Below are positions 1 through 8,791 of a DNA stretch of 64,000 nt, one piece after another. This DNA comes from SIG480 sp045586595. Lineage in GTDB: Bacteria; Bacillota; Clostridia; Oscillospirales; JAAYXM01. The notes under the pieces are model-generated. The model saw only the letters and a list, made by a program, of their open reading frames with translations, ran no database searches and was not told the DNA's origin. How positions within the stretch are numbered: position 1 is the first letter of the stretch; every line of letters starts with the position of its first letter. The stretch is from positions 1-64,000 of the forward strand of contig JAZNAQ010000011.1 of the NCBI GenBank assembly GCA_045586595.1. The letters are read 5' to 3'. The translations under genes and the position numbers were made by a program.

Positions 1-6
1 CACAGG

Positions 7-486
7 ATGCTTGGTGCTTTGAACCAGCGGCCGCAGGCAGTGGCAGACGTGCTGGGGAGTGATGCCTGTCCAACGATCTCTGGCTGCGTGTATTTTTATC
101 AACTGGATGGCGGTGTACTTGTAGCTGTCCGGGTGACTGGACTTCCCGATGCAGCGTTGGGTTTTCCGTACAGGGTTTTTGGCTTTCATATTCATGGTGG
201 GACACGGTGCAACGGAACAGAAACAGATCCGTTTGCAGAGGCATTGACCCATTATGATCCGAAAGGTGTTTCCCATCCGAATCATGCCGGAGATCTGCCG
301 CCTCTGTTCGGAAATCACGGGTATGCATTTCAGGTGTTTTTTACCGACAGATTCTCTGTTTGTGAGATCTTTCATAAAACGGTTGTCATCCATTCAGGAC
401 CGGATGACTTTACCTCGCAGCCGGCAGGGAATGCGGGAGAAAAAATTGCCTGCGGACGAATCGAAGCCTTTTGCGGATATCGATAA
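7..486 (+). CDS. Cu/Zn superoxide dismutase family protein
   Basis: Copper/zinc superoxide dismutase-like protein, expected to turn superoxide into hydrogen peroxide and oxygen. All metal ligands of the family can be placed: His61 and His63 in FHIH, bridging His82, then His90, His93 and Asp96 in the zinc loop, and His129 in VVIHS. The C-terminal QPAGNAGEKIACG is the usual active-site loop end. No signal peptide is visible, as is common for the short Firmicutes form. The reading frame stays open to the window edge and no ribosome site precedes the ATG at 7, so the true start may lie upstream of the window. The gene looks more GC-rich than the DNA that follows. Confidence 0.88.
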   Translation: MLGALNQRPQAVADVLGSDACPTISGCVYFYQLDGGVLVAVRVTGLPDAALGFPYRVFGFHIHGGTRCNGTETDPFAEALTHYDPKGVSHPNHAGDLPPLFGNHGYAFQVFFTDRFSVCEIFHKTVVIHSGPDDFTSQPAGNAGEKIACGRIEAFCGYR

Positions 487-510
487 AGTGCGGCCAAGGA
501 CAAAACAGAA

Positions 511-542
511 AAGCCTGAAACCATTGCGGTTTCAGGCTTTTT
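511..542. terminator. Bidirectional terminator between the SOD-like gene and tRNA-Pro
   Basis: Perfect 12-bp stem (AAGCCTGAAACC / GGTTTCAGGCTT) with a 5-nt loop and T-runs on both sides. It can end the SOD-like transcript on the plus strand and the tRNA transcript on the minus strand. Confidence 0.85.
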
Positions 543-544
543 AC

Positions 545-620
<76 letters not shown>

Positions 621-789
621 ATATTCTGTTTTGCTGTTCCGTATCGGAGTCAGCTTGTATATATTAGCATGACCGTTTACAAAATGCAAGCCTTTTTTTC
701 AATTTTTTTAAAAATTTTTGAACCCTGTCCACACCTCCTGTGTATTATGTAATAAGAAGGCTATCCAGTTTGGTGGTGAATCAAAGACA

Positions 790-1416
790 ATGTATACTCT
801 TTTCATATATAATAATGAGAGCCACAGGCTTGAACGATATAAACTCGAAGCGTACAAAAACATGCCTTATACATCTCACAACTCAATGTCCGTGTCAGAT
901 TTCTTTTCTCACACAATTTCTTCTGTCGGTTGGACATCCACCGAATTTCTTTATAAATGGAATGCCTTTTCAAAAGGCAAAATACGCGCAAGGTCCGTGT
1001 TCCAAAGAATTTTCGAAGGAGGCCACATTGCCGAATCAATGCACTATGCAGGACTCGCTGCAGATGTTACACATATGTCAGAGCCTTGCACATTCCCATT
1101 CACCGAAGGCAATCACGTTGCTCTGAACGCCGCGGGTTTCCCTGAGCTTACACTCGGAAGTATTGGCACATATGTGCTTGTACTTCAAGATGCACTCTCA
1201 ACTCTTGGTTTCTGCGAAGGCGAACTCGATGGTTTTTTCGGACCGCAAACAGCAAAAGCCTTATCAAAGTTTAAAAATTCATATAAACTCCCGAATAACA
1301 ACACATGTGACAGAACAGCATGGAGCACACTGTGCTTTCTTGCTGCAGGCGCAGGGGCCACAAAAACCGTCACCAACATCAAAACAACATATATACCTGA
1401 CAGAATAATTTTGTGA
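790..1416 (+). CDS. Peptidoglycan-binding domain protein, possible M15-like hydrolase
   Basis: 208-aa protein. The C-terminal half (about residues 125-185, from GTYVLVLQDALSTLG to AWSTL) is a PG_binding_1 repeat: a helix, then LDGFFGPQTAKALSKFK, which fits binding to peptidoglycan. The middle has HYAGLAADV, which resembles the HxxGxAxD zinc motif of M15 D,D-peptidases (VanY/DacB type). I cannot place the other zinc ligands with certainty, so catalysis is unproven. No signal peptide is seen. I chose the ATG at 790 because a GGTGGTGAA stretch precedes it; a TTG further upstream in frame has no ribosome site. It may act in spore or cell-wall remodelling (inference). Confidence 0.6.
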   Translation: MYTLFIYNNESHRLERYKLEAYKNMPYTSHNSMSVSDFFSHTISSVGWTSTEFLYKWNAFSKGKIRARSVFQRIFEGGHIAESMHYAGLAADVTHMSEPCTFPFTEGNHVALNAAGFPELTLGSIGTYVLVLQDALSTLGFCEGELDGFFGPQTAKALSKFKNSYKLPNNNTCDRTAWSTLCFLAAGAGATKTVTNIKTTYIPDRIIL

Positions 1417-1422
1417 TTGATT

Positions 1423-1450
1423 TTGGCACAGCTTTCATATATAATATTAT
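1423..1450 (+). promoter_or_regulatory. Candidate sigma-A promoter of metA
   Basis: TTGGCA and TATTAT separated by 16 bp, in the 69-bp gap before metA. No S-box (SAM) leader fits in this short gap. Confidence 0.5.
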
Positions 1451-1485
1451 ACAATATTAGTAAACATTTATACGGAGGCCGTGTA

Positions 1486-2403
1486 ATGCCAATAAAAATA
1501 CCGGATGCGCTCCCTGCGCGCAGCATACTTGAAAATGAAAATATATTTGTTATGACGGAGTTGCGCGCAGCACATCAGGACATCCGTCCTCTCCGCATAC
1601 TTATTTTAAACCTCATGCCCACAAAGATAACCACAGAGACACAGCTTCTGCGCGCATTATCAAACACTCCCCTGCAAATTGAATTTGATTTATTAAAAAC
1701 AGCTACACATCGCTCAAAAAACACATCTTCCGAACACTTAGATTCTTTCTATAAAGATTTTGATGATATCAAAAGCAAAAAGTATGACGGAATGATAATA
1801 ACCGGTGCTCCCGTAGAAACGCTTGAATTCACAACAGTAGACTACTGGGATGAGCTTTGCGCAATTATGGAATGGTCAAAAAAGAATGTCTTTTCAACCT
1901 TCCATATATGCTGGGGAGCACAGGCCTCACTTTACTATCATTACGGGATAGGTAAATCAGAAATTGAAAGCAAGCTCTTCGGAGTATTCAAACATAAAAA
2001 TCTACAACCCACCTGCCCGTTGCTTCGCGGATTTGACGATGTATTCTACGCCCCACATTCACGGCATACAGCTATTGACGAAAAAGCATTAACAGAATGT
2101 GATATGCTCGAGATTCTTGCTTCTTCAAAAGAAGCCGGTCCATATATAATAGCAAGCCGCGATGGTCGCCAGATTTTCGTCACAGGTCACCCCGAGTATG
2201 ACGCAACAACTCTTGCCACCGAGTACGAGCGCGATGTTAACCTCGGGAAACCGATAAATTTACCTAAAAACTATTTCAAAAAGGACGACCCTGCCCTTGC
2301 TCCGGTTGTTACGTGGCGCGCACACGCACAGCTACTCTACACCAACTGGCTTAACTATTATGTATACCAGAACACTCCATATAATGTTGATGAAATCAAT
2401 TAA
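1486..2403 (+). CDS. metA: Homoserine O-acetyltransferase, MetA family
   Basis: First committed step of methionine synthesis: acylation of L-homoserine. The 305-aa protein is a full-length MetA (glutamine-amidotransferase fold). The acyl-enzyme Cys142 lies in FHICWGAQAS, and His235 and Glu237 of the relay lie in VTGHPEYD. Residue 111, in TGAPVETLEF, is Glu. In this family Glu at that position marks acetyl-CoA use, whereas Gly marks succinyl-CoA, so the product should be O-acetylhomoserine despite the family's usual succinyltransferase name. GGAGG at 1474-1478 fixes the start at 1486. It appears monocistronic: a promoter lies just upstream and a terminator follows. No other methionine genes are adjacent. 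Confidence 0.95.
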   Translation: MPIKIPDALPARSILENENIFVMTELRAAHQDIRPLRILILNLMPTKITTETQLLRALSNTPLQIEFDLLKTATHRSKNTSSEHLDSFYKDFDDIKSKKYDGMIITGAPVETLEFTTVDYWDELCAIMEWSKKNVFSTFHICWGAQASLYYHYGIGKSEIESKLFGVFKHKNLQPTCPLLRGFDDVFYAPHSRHTAIDEKALTECDMLEILASSKEAGPYIIASRDGRQIFVTGHPEYDATTLATEYERDVNLGKPINLPKNYFKKDDPALAPVVTWRAHAQLLYTNWLNYYVYQNTPYNVDEIN

Positions 2404-2430
2404 AAACAGCGGGCGATGCCCGCTGTTTTT
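2402..2430. terminator. Bidirectional terminator, metA / SleB-like gene
   Basis: Stem AAAAACAGCGGGC / GCCCGCTGTTTTT with a 3-nt loop and T-runs in both directions, between two convergent genes. Confidence 0.9.
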
Positions 2431-3227
2431 TATGCATAAAAATCGTGTCTTCCGATGGTCATTACAAAATCACGGTTGTTAGGAACCCAAGTGCTTGTGG
2501 ATATTGTGGGATTTAAAAAGAACAAAATATTTTTATCCGACAGTTTATAATTTTCAAGACAAATCTTCGCTGCGATTATACTTTCTTCATTCGGTTCTTT
2601 ATATATACTTCCGTTTGCGGTAGGCGTGAACTGGACACCCCCACTCTTGTCGAATATCACTTCGTAAATTGTATTCGGGAAATCCTTACTAGCCACTCTG
2701 TTAAGCACAACATTCCCAACGGCAATCTTTCCCGAAAGTGACTCCCCCTCACTCTCAGCATTTATAATCTTGGAGAGCCAATAAAGGTCATCCGGGTTAT
2801 AAAACTCTTCTGCAGATTTAAAGTTTTCAGCTTTTGACGTAACAACAGCAGTTCTCGTTGTCGCGTTCCAAGCGACCGAGGCCCCGAGAACTTTAGCAAT
2901 AGAACGTATAGGAACATAAGTACTGCCATCGATAATAACATTACCGTTTCCGGAATATACATACCTACCATCTGCTTCAATATACGACTTACTCACCGGA
3001 ATGTTTGCCACAGTACTTTCAGCCGTAACTGTCGCTGTAGCTATAGAATTATTCCACGTAACATCGCAATCAGACAGAGCCATACTAAACGACCGCAGCG
3101 GGACGTATGTAACGGAGTTTATAAGCTTTGCTCCATCAAAAGAGGTTCCGTCAACACTAACATTTGCTGCACACACAAACTGCAAAATCATCATTATACA
3201 TACAACAAAAACAAAAAAACTTTTCAT
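2430..3227 (-). CDS. Secreted SleB-like cell-wall hydrolase with copper-amine-oxidase-N-like repeats
   Basis: 265-aa exported protein. Residues 1-20 form a signal peptide. Residues 22-135 hold two Cu-amine-oxidase N-terminal-like units, with YVPLRSF and YVPIRSI, which are usually non-catalytic surface modules in clostridia. Residues 145-265 match the SleB/CwlJ Hydrolase_2 family of spore-cortex lytic enzymes. The conserved catalytic Glu should be Glu158 in IINAESEGE, followed by GNVVLNRV and the family end around VPNNRDF and HDFYA. It would cleave peptidoglycan, most likely spore cortex during germination. A YpeB-type partner is encoded 35 kb away. The ribosome site GGAAG precedes the ATG. 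Confidence 0.87.
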   Translation of the reverse strand: MKSFFVFVVCIMMILQFVCAANVSVDGTSFDGAKLINSVTYVPLRSFSMALSDCDVTWNNSIATATVTAESTVANIPVSKSYIEADGRYVYSGNGNVIIDGSTYVPIRSIAKVLGASVAWNATTRTAVVTSKAENFKSAEEFYNPDDLYWLSKIINAESEGESLSGKIAVGNVVLNRVASKDFPNTIYEVIFDKSGGVQFTPTANGSIYKEPNEESIIAAKICLENYKLSDKNILFFLNPTISTSTWVPNNRDFVMTIGRHDFYA

Positions 3228-3261
3228 TTCATTTCACTTCCTTTCGGTATACTCGACTTTT

Positions 3262-3290
3262 ATTTTATATTTTTACGGTCATTTTTGCAA
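3262..3290 (-). promoter_or_regulatory. Promoter of the SleB-like gene
   Basis: On the minus strand, TTGCAA and TAAAAT separated by 17 bp, 35 bp upstream of the start codon. This is a sigma-A-type match; no forespore sigma-G signature was recognised. Confidence 0.5.
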
Positions 3291-3412
3291 TACACAAATG
3301 ATTCCAAAAATTCTTTAATTTTACTTTTATTATTTTAAAACGATATATTTCAAACAGAAAAATATCCAATTATAACAAAAACAAAAAATCTAAATTTTGT
3401 TTTGAAAAACTC

Positions 3413-3441
3413 TTGCATTTTGTAAATAAATCTGTTATTAT
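3413..3441 (+). promoter_or_regulatory. rpmB promoter
   Basis: TTGCAT - 17 bp - TATTAT, followed about 30 bp later by the rpmB ribosome site GGAGG. Confidence 0.75.
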
Positions 3442-3484
3442 ATTAGATGCTGTTTATTGACAAGATTTGAAGGAGGTGCGGCAA

Positions 3485-3673
3485 ATGGCAAAGTGTTCAA
3501 TATGCGAAAAAGGCGTGACATTTGGCATTAAAGTGTCCCACTCGCACAGACGCTCTAACAAAATGTGGAAACCGAATATCAAACGCGTAAAGGCTATGGT
3601 CGACGGTTCTCCCCGTCATGTTTACGTCTGTACTAGATGCCTCCGTTCCGGTAAGGTTCAGCGCGCAATATAA
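3485..3673 (+). CDS. rpmB: 50S ribosomal protein L28
   Basis: 62-aa large-subunit ribosomal protein of the bL28 family. It carries the N-terminal MAKCSICEKG and the SHRRSNKMWKPN core. Cys4/Cys7 and Cys49/Cys52 form two CxxC knuckles, so this is the zinc-binding version. The strong GGAGGTG site 8 bp upstream sets the start at 3485. The gene is monocistronic, with its own promoter and terminator. Confidence 0.97.
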   Translation: MAKCSICEKGVTFGIKVSHSHRRSNKMWKPNIKRVKAMVDGSPRHVYVCTRCLRSGKVQRAI

Positions 3674-3691
3674 GTACACAAAGCAAATGCC

Positions 3692-3720
3692 AAAGACGCA
3701 GATAACCATCTGCGTCTTTT
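3692..3720 (+). terminator. rpmB terminator
   Basis: AAAGACGCAGAT / ATCTGCGTCTTT stem with a 4-nt loop and a following T-run. Confidence 0.88.
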
Positions 3721-3752
3721 TGCTTATACACCATAAAAAGGAGAAACGCTTT

Positions 3753-4415
3753 ATGGAATTTACATTATCATATCTATCTCTTGATACCTATTTAGTTGTA
3801 TTAATAAGACTTGTTGCTGCAGTTGTTCTCGGCGGCCTGATCGGCATTGAACGCGGCAACAGCAAACACGACGCCGGCCTTCGCACCCACATAATCGTAT
3901 GTCTCGGCGCTGCATCGGTTATGATAACAAGCCAGCTCATCGCCGAAAACTATGGTTCAATTACCGACATCACCCGACTTGGCGCACAGGTAATAAGCGG
4001 CATAGGTTTTCTCGGTGTAGGAAGCATCATTATTACAAGAAACCGAGTGCGCGGTCTCACGACGGCAGCGGGCTTATGGACCACAGGCTGTATAGGTCTC
4101 GTTATAGGCGGCGGTTTTATAGAAGTTGCCATAACCATAGTTGTACTTATGATGTTTACAATTTATGTGCTTCGCCCACTGTCACTTAAAATACGCTCAA
4201 ACGACACAACATTTGAGGTTAACGCCTCTGTCGGCGAGCGAAATATAACAGATTATATCGAAGAATTTATCAAAAACGGTTACGAAATCATATCTGTCAA
4301 GACAAACGGAGAAAAGGCAGTTATAACAATACACACAAACGCACGTTGTGACAAGAATGATTTTATACGTTCCATCATATCCATCGCCGGAGTCACCGGC
4401 ATTTCTGAAATATAG
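3753..4415 (+). CDS. MgtC/SapB family membrane protein
   Basis: 220-aa inner-membrane protein of the MgtC/SapB family. Four or five hydrophobic helices occupy residues 10-145. They include the family signatures RLVAAVVLGGLIGIERG, DAGLRTHIIVCLGAA and GAQVISGIGFLGVGSII. A soluble ACT-like C-terminal domain (about 155-220) ends in IAGVTGISEI. MgtC relatives influence magnesium homeostasis, ATP synthase activity and membrane potential; the precise role here is unknown. AAAAGGAG 9 bp upstream of 3753 fixes the start. It follows the rpmB terminator, so it needs its own, unseen, promoter or read-through. Confidence 0.9.
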   Translation: MEFTLSYLSLDTYLVVLIRLVAAVVLGGLIGIERGNSKHDAGLRTHIIVCLGAASVMITSQLIAENYGSITDITRLGAQVISGIGFLGVGSIIITRNRVRGLTTAAGLWTTGCIGLVIGGGFIEVAITIVVLMMFTIYVLRPLSLKIRSNDTTFEVNASVGERNITDYIEEFIKNGYEIISVKTNGEKAVITIHTNARCDKNDFIRSIISIAGVTGISEI

Positions 4416-4426
4416 CTGAAATTTTA

Positions 4427-4465
4427 AAAATCTGCCTGGGCATTATACGCCCAGGCAGATTTTTT
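4427..4465. terminator. Bidirectional terminator, mgtC-like / purC
   Basis: Long stem AAAATCTGCCTGGGC / GCCCAGGCAGATTTT with a 7-nt loop and T-runs both ways, between convergent genes. Confidence 0.9.
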
Positions 4466-4479
4466 ATATTCTAATTATA

Positions 4480-5166
4480 TTATGCAAAGAACAATTCAGA
4501 AAGTGTCATCGGGTCAATATACTTGCCGTCCTTATATACACGCATATTGCCGGAAGCAATTTCGTCAATAAGCATTACATTTCCGTCTGCATCATATCCG
4601 TATTCGAATTTAATATCATACAGAACCATACCCTTTTCTTTAAGGTCATCAGCAACAATCTGTGTGATTTTCTGTGTCATGTCCTTCATAGAATCATACT
4701 GTTCTTCAGTCATAACACCGAGAGCTGCCAAAGCATCTTTCGTTACCAGCGGGTCGCCAAGCTCGTCATTTTTGAAAGTTGTTTCAACATAAGCAGGAAG
4801 ATCTGCACCCTCTTTAATATACTGACCATAGCGGCGTATGAAACTTCCAACTGCCTTATGGCGGCAGATAACCTCAAGACCTTTACCAAACACCTTTGCC
4901 GGAAGAACTTCCATTGTGGTATCATCAAGGTTAGCTTTTACATAGTGTGTTCTGATGCCTGCAGCATTGATTTTTTCAAAGAAGTATATAGACATGCGAA
5001 GATTGACATCACCAACTCCGTCAATAGTCAACCCAACTGAGTTTTCACCCGGGTCAAACACACCATCTTTACCGGTGCAATCATCCTTAAACTTCAAAAG
5101 ATAATTTCCGTTATTTAATGCGTAAACATCTTTTGTCTTTCCTGTGTAGACATGCTTCATTTCCAT
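4480..5166 (-). CDS. purC: Phosphoribosylaminoimidazole-succinocarboxamide synthase
   Basis: SAICAR synthetase, which joins CAIR and L-aspartate with ATP in de novo purine synthesis. The 228-aa length is normal. Family motifs are KTKDVY near the N-terminus (ATP loop), KDDCTGKDG, GSFIRRYG, DDLKEKGMVLYDIKFEYG and LIDEIASGNMRVY (metal- and substrate-binding Asp/Glu). The start at 5166 is set by AAGGAG 9 nt upstream; an in-frame ATG 36 nt earlier lacks a ribosome site. No other pur genes flank it, so it is unlinked from a pur operon. A palindrome inside its promoter suggests repression. Confidence 0.96.
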   Translation of the reverse strand: MEMKHVYTGKTKDVYALNNGNYLLKFKDDCTGKDGVFDPGENSVGLTIDGVGDVNLRMSIYFFEKINAAGIRTHYVKANLDDTTMEVLPAKVFGKGLEVICRHKAVGSFIRRYGQYIKEGADLPAYVETTFKNDELGDPLVTKDALAALGVMTEEQYDSMKDMTQKITQIVADDLKEKGMVLYDIKFEYGYDADGNVMLIDEIASGNMRVYKDGKYIDPMTLSELFFA

Positions 5167-5214
5167 AACCAATCGCTCCTTTTTAATTAAAAGCATTAAC
5201 AATCTTTATCAGTT

Positions 5215-5243
5215 ATTATACCAAACAAATATAAATTTGTCTA
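5215..5243 (-). promoter_or_regulatory. purC promoter with embedded palindrome
   Basis: Minus-strand TAGACA - 17 bp - TATAAT, with the extended -10 TTTGGTATAAT. The perfect inverted repeat ACAAAT-ATAA-ATTTGT (5225-5240) fills the spacer and touches the -35, so a bound repressor would block RNA polymerase. Confidence 0.65.
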
Positions 5244-5281
5244 TGTTTGTCAAGCAATTTTTACATTATTTTTATTTGGAG

Positions 5282-8200
5282 TTACTTCTGCTCTTTCGCT
5301 TGTTTATATGCTCTCACAAAGTTTTGTGCGCTTTCAAGCGGTTCATCGTCACCTTTGAGTTTTAACATAAGATACGGTTCCTGACCTGCATTGAGAAGTA
5401 TCTTTCCTTTATATTCAGCCATCGCGCAAAGCTTTGATATAATATCAAACGTCGGGTCAACCATTGTAATTTTTAGACTTTTGCCTTTCTGTGTTATATC
5501 ACAGATACCCGCATCAGCCGCAGCATTGCGCAAAAGAGCAATATCAATTAAGGTCATCGTCTCGCGTGGCGGCTCGCCAAAACGGTCGCACAGCTCGTCA
5601 ATCACATCGTCTGCATCCTCACGGTCAGCTATCGAAGCTATGCGCCTATATAAATCCATTCTGGTCTCGCTGGATGCCACATATTTTTCGGGTATGTTTG
5701 CAGATATTGTAAGGTCTGCACTGCAAGTTGCAACGCTCTGTGTCTTTTCGCCCTTTTCCTCAGCTATGGCAGTTTCAAGAAGCTTTAAATACATATCATA
5801 GCCGACACTCATCATATGCCCGCTCTGCTCAGCTCCCAAAACGTTACCTGCTCCCCTGAGCTCTAAGTCACGCATTGCAATCTTGAACCCTGAACCGAAC
5901 TCAACATATTCGCGTATTGCCGCAAGGCGTTTTTCCGCAATTTCAGACAATGCCTTCCCTCTGCGATAAGTAAGGTAAGCATATGCATGACGAGTAGAGC
6001 GCCCTACCCTTCCGCGTATCTGATGAAGCTGGGCAAGCCCCATCTTGTCTGCATCCTCAATTATAAGAGTATTTACATTTGGTATGTCAATTCCGGTTTC
6101 GATTATAGTCGTACAGACAAGTACCTGTATCTCGCCCTCTCCCATTTTCCTCATAACCTCAGACAGCTCGCCCTCGCCCATCTGCCCATGCCCGACAGCC
6201 ACCGTCACGTCAGGTACAAGCTTTGAAACACGAGCCGCGCACGCCTCTATTGATGCAACATTGTTGTGCAGATAAAAAACCTGCCCGCCACGCGCAATTT
6301 CTTTGCGTATAGCATCTGATATTATCTCGCGGTCATGCTCAAACACATACGTCAGAACAGGATGGCGGTTTCTTGGAGCCTCCTCCATTATTGACATGTC
6401 TCGTATCCCTGAAAGCGCCATATTAAGCGTTCTCGGAATAGGTGTTGCAGTCAGAGTAAGAACGTCTACCTCCTTAGTCATTTCTTTTAAGCGCTCCTTG
6501 TGCGATACACCAAAGCGCTGTTCTTCATCAACTATAAGCAAACCAAGATTTTTAAATGATACACTCTTTGCAAGAAGCTTGTGTGTGCCGATTATCAAAT
6601 CTAGTTCGCCCGACTTCGCACCGCGGATGGTTTCTCTGTTCTGCTTATCCGAGCAGAATCGCGATGTTAGCCCTATCTTAACAGGATAATTTGAAAATCT
6701 GCGGCATGCTGTCATATAATGCTGCTCAGCAAGAACAGTTGTAGGCACAAGAATAGCAACCTGCTTGCCGCCGAGTATGCACTTCATTGCGGCACGGAAA
6801 GCAACTTCGGTTTTACCAAACCCAACATCTCCGCAGAGCAGTCTGTCCATCGGATAACGCCGTTGCATATCTCCTTTTATTTCAGCACTGCAACGAAGCT
6901 GGTCATCTGTTTCTTCAAACTCAAACGACTCTTCAAACTCTTTCTGCCAGTCGTTATCTGGCGGAAACGCTTCTCTTTCCATAGCTTGGCGAGCCGCATA
7001 TAGCTTTATAAGCTCCTCTGCAAGCTCTTTTGCCGCTCCTTTGGCGCGCATTTTCGCCTTTTGCCACTCTCCGCCTCCGAGTTTCGAAAGCCTTATCCCT
7101 GAATCTTCTCCTCCGCCTATATACTTCGATACCATGTCAAGCTGGGTTACCGGAACATACAGCGCATCTGTACCCAGATACATTATTTTAATATAGTCCT
7201 TCTCAACCCCGTCTGTCTTTATCTTTGATATTCCTGCAAACCTTCCTATACCGTGAAGGTCATGAACAACAAGGCATCCAGGAGTGAGGTCTCGGTAGTT
7301 ATTTATCCTTTTGCTGTTCTTTTTATCGCGTCTGATTCTACCTTTTTTCGAAGCTGTACGCATGAGCTGACCTTCAGTAAACAGCGCAAAGTCTACCCCG
7401 GGGTAAGCAAACCCTGCAGACAACACACCCTCGCCTATAACAGCACACGGCTTTTCCGGAAGCTTTGCAAGCATAAGATCAACACTTGCGTTTATTCCGC
7501 GCTCACGCAAAAGGAGTTGCATATTCTCTGCGCTTTTTTTGTTGCCAGCAAGAATCACTACACGGTTTCCGTCTGCAATGTACTCTGCAATTTCTGAGCA
7601 GGCGAGCTCTAAATTCCCTCCGTAGCTCGGGAGCTGACGTGCTATCATACTAAGTACGGACTTCGGTGCAATGCCGTATTCTGCACGCACAAATGCTTCT
7701 AAAAATACACTTTGGCGCTCAGAAATAAATTTTTGCACAAGCTCAAAGCCCTCACAGAAACAATCGGTATCGGGCAGCAGAATGCCTCCGAATATAAGGC
7801 TTTTTACATCTTCAATTTCGCGTCTTCGCTCACGTCCGGCGGCATCCCGAATTCGGTAATAATCAACAATAAATATTATCGAGTACTCTGATATATAGTC
7901 AAGCCCACAGGTGTGATCTGTATAAATCAAATTAAAATATCTGTCGCGTGCGCGAAGAGGCAACCCCGCCTCAATTAAATCAATATCACCCTCAAGAGTT
8001 TTTATAAGTCTTTCATTCTTTTTCTTTCTCTTATTCTCTCGAGAAAGCTCCGCCTTCAGTTTTTCACAAAGCTCCCCATATTCCCCACTCTCAAGTGTTG
8101 TCGCCGGAAGAAGTTTTGCAACTCTTGTATTTTCAATTCTACGCTGAGATTCAGTCTCAAAGAGCCCCATGGAGTCTATTTCATCTCCAAAAAACTCCAC

Positions 8201-8776
8201 GCGTACCGGATTCTCGCTCCCCGGCGAAAATATATCAACTATACCTCCCCGTACGGCGAACTGCCCCTCGCTCTCTACCTGCTCACCCCTGACATAGCCG
8301 TATGCCACAAGACGTCGACAAAGCCCCTCCTGTGACATTTCGTCCCCAAGCTTCAGCGTTATTGTTTTTCCCGCAACATTCTCCCGTGGAGGAGTTCTCT
8401 GCATAAGCGAGAATACTGGCGCAAGCGTTATCCCCGCTTCCCCGTCAGCCATAGCCTTGAGCGTAGCTATCCTCTCATGTTCAAATTCATGTGAAACTGA
8501 ATCAACATCATGAAACGAGCGTTCAAGTATAGGAAGAATGTGTGGAGTCTCGCCACACATAACTTCGATATCCCGCGCTGCACGCCTTGCATCCAACTCG
8601 TCTGCATATATACATACAATCTGTTTCTTTGTAATCATACGCACAGCCGCTATTATATGCGCTTTGTGTACGGCAGATAAGCCGGAGAGTGCTATAGGGC
8701 ATTCTCCGGCATCCAATTTTTGCAAAAGCATCGCAAAGTCTTTATTCTGTTTTAGTGCATCACTCAGAGCAAGCAT
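5282..8776 (-). CDS. mfd: Transcription-repair coupling factor
   Basis: 1164-aa Mfd, which removes RNA polymerase stalled at lesions and recruits UvrA. The order is as expected. The UvrB-homologous N-terminal region comes first. The CarD-like RNA polymerase-interaction domain starts near residue 480 (LTPGCLVVHDLHGIGRF). Then come the RecG-like translocase, with Walker A CGDVGFGKTE, VDEEQRFG and TATPIPRTL, then GRVGRSTRHAYAYL, and finally the TRCF C-terminal domain. I take the ATG at 8776, with AGGCAGGAAA upstream; a TTG one codon earlier is possible. It lies 15 bp downstream of pth and is co-transcribed, a conserved Firmicutes arrangement. Confidence 0.97.
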   Translation of the reverse strand: MLALSDALKQNKDFAMLLQKLDAGECPIALSGLSAVHKAHIIAAVRMITKKQIVCIYADELDARRAARDIEVMCGETPHILPILERSFHDVDSVSHEFEHERIATLKAMADGEAGITLAPVFSLMQRTPPRENVAGKTITLKLGDEMSQEGLCRRLVAYGYVRGEQVESEGQFAVRGGIVDIFSPGSENPVRVEFFGDEIDSMGLFETESQRRIENTRVAKLLPATTLESGEYGELCEKLKAELSRENKRKKKNERLIKTLEGDIDLIEAGLPLRARDRYFNLIYTDHTCGLDYISEYSIIFIVDYYRIRDAAGRERRREIEDVKSLIFGGILLPDTDCFCEGFELVQKFISERQSVFLEAFVRAEYGIAPKSVLSMIARQLPSYGGNLELACSEIAEYIADGNRVVILAGNKKSAENMQLLLRERGINASVDLMLAKLPEKPCAVIGEGVLSAGFAYPGVDFALFTEGQLMRTASKKGRIRRDKKNSKRINNYRDLTPGCLVVHDLHGIGRFAGISKIKTDGVEKDYIKIMYLGTDALYVPVTQLDMVSKYIGGGEDSGIRLSKLGGGEWQKAKMRAKGAAKELAEELIKLYAARQAMEREAFPPDNDWQKEFEESFEFEETDDQLRCSAEIKGDMQRRYPMDRLLCGDVGFGKTEVAFRAAMKCILGGKQVAILVPTTVLAEQHYMTACRRFSNYPVKIGLTSRFCSDKQNRETIRGAKSGELDLIIGTHKLLAKSVSFKNLGLLIVDEEQRFGVSHKERLKEMTKEVDVLTLTATPIPRTLNMALSGIRDMSIMEEAPRNRHPVLTYVFEHDREIISDAIRKEIARGGQVFYLHNNVASIEACAARVSKLVPDVTVAVGHGQMGEGELSEVMRKMGEGEIQVLVCTTIIETGIDIPNVNTLIIEDADKMGLAQLHQIRGRVGRSTRHAYAYLTYRRGKALSEIAEKRLAAIREYVEFGSGFKIAMRDLELRGAGNVLGAEQSGHMMSVGYDMYLKLLETAIAEEKGEKTQSVATCSADLTISANIPEKYVASSETRMDLYRRIASIADREDADDVIDELCDRFGEPPRETMTLIDIALLRNAAADAGICDITQKGKSLKITMVDPTFDIISKLCAMAEYKGKILLNAGQEPYLMLKLKGDDEPLESAQNFVRAYKQAKEQK

Positions 8777-8791
8777 CAAATTTTCCTGCCT

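Noticed and set aside
1417..1485. Possible SAM (S-box) riboswitch before metA
   Set aside because: The gap is only 69 bp and lacks the S-box core; a plain promoter fits.
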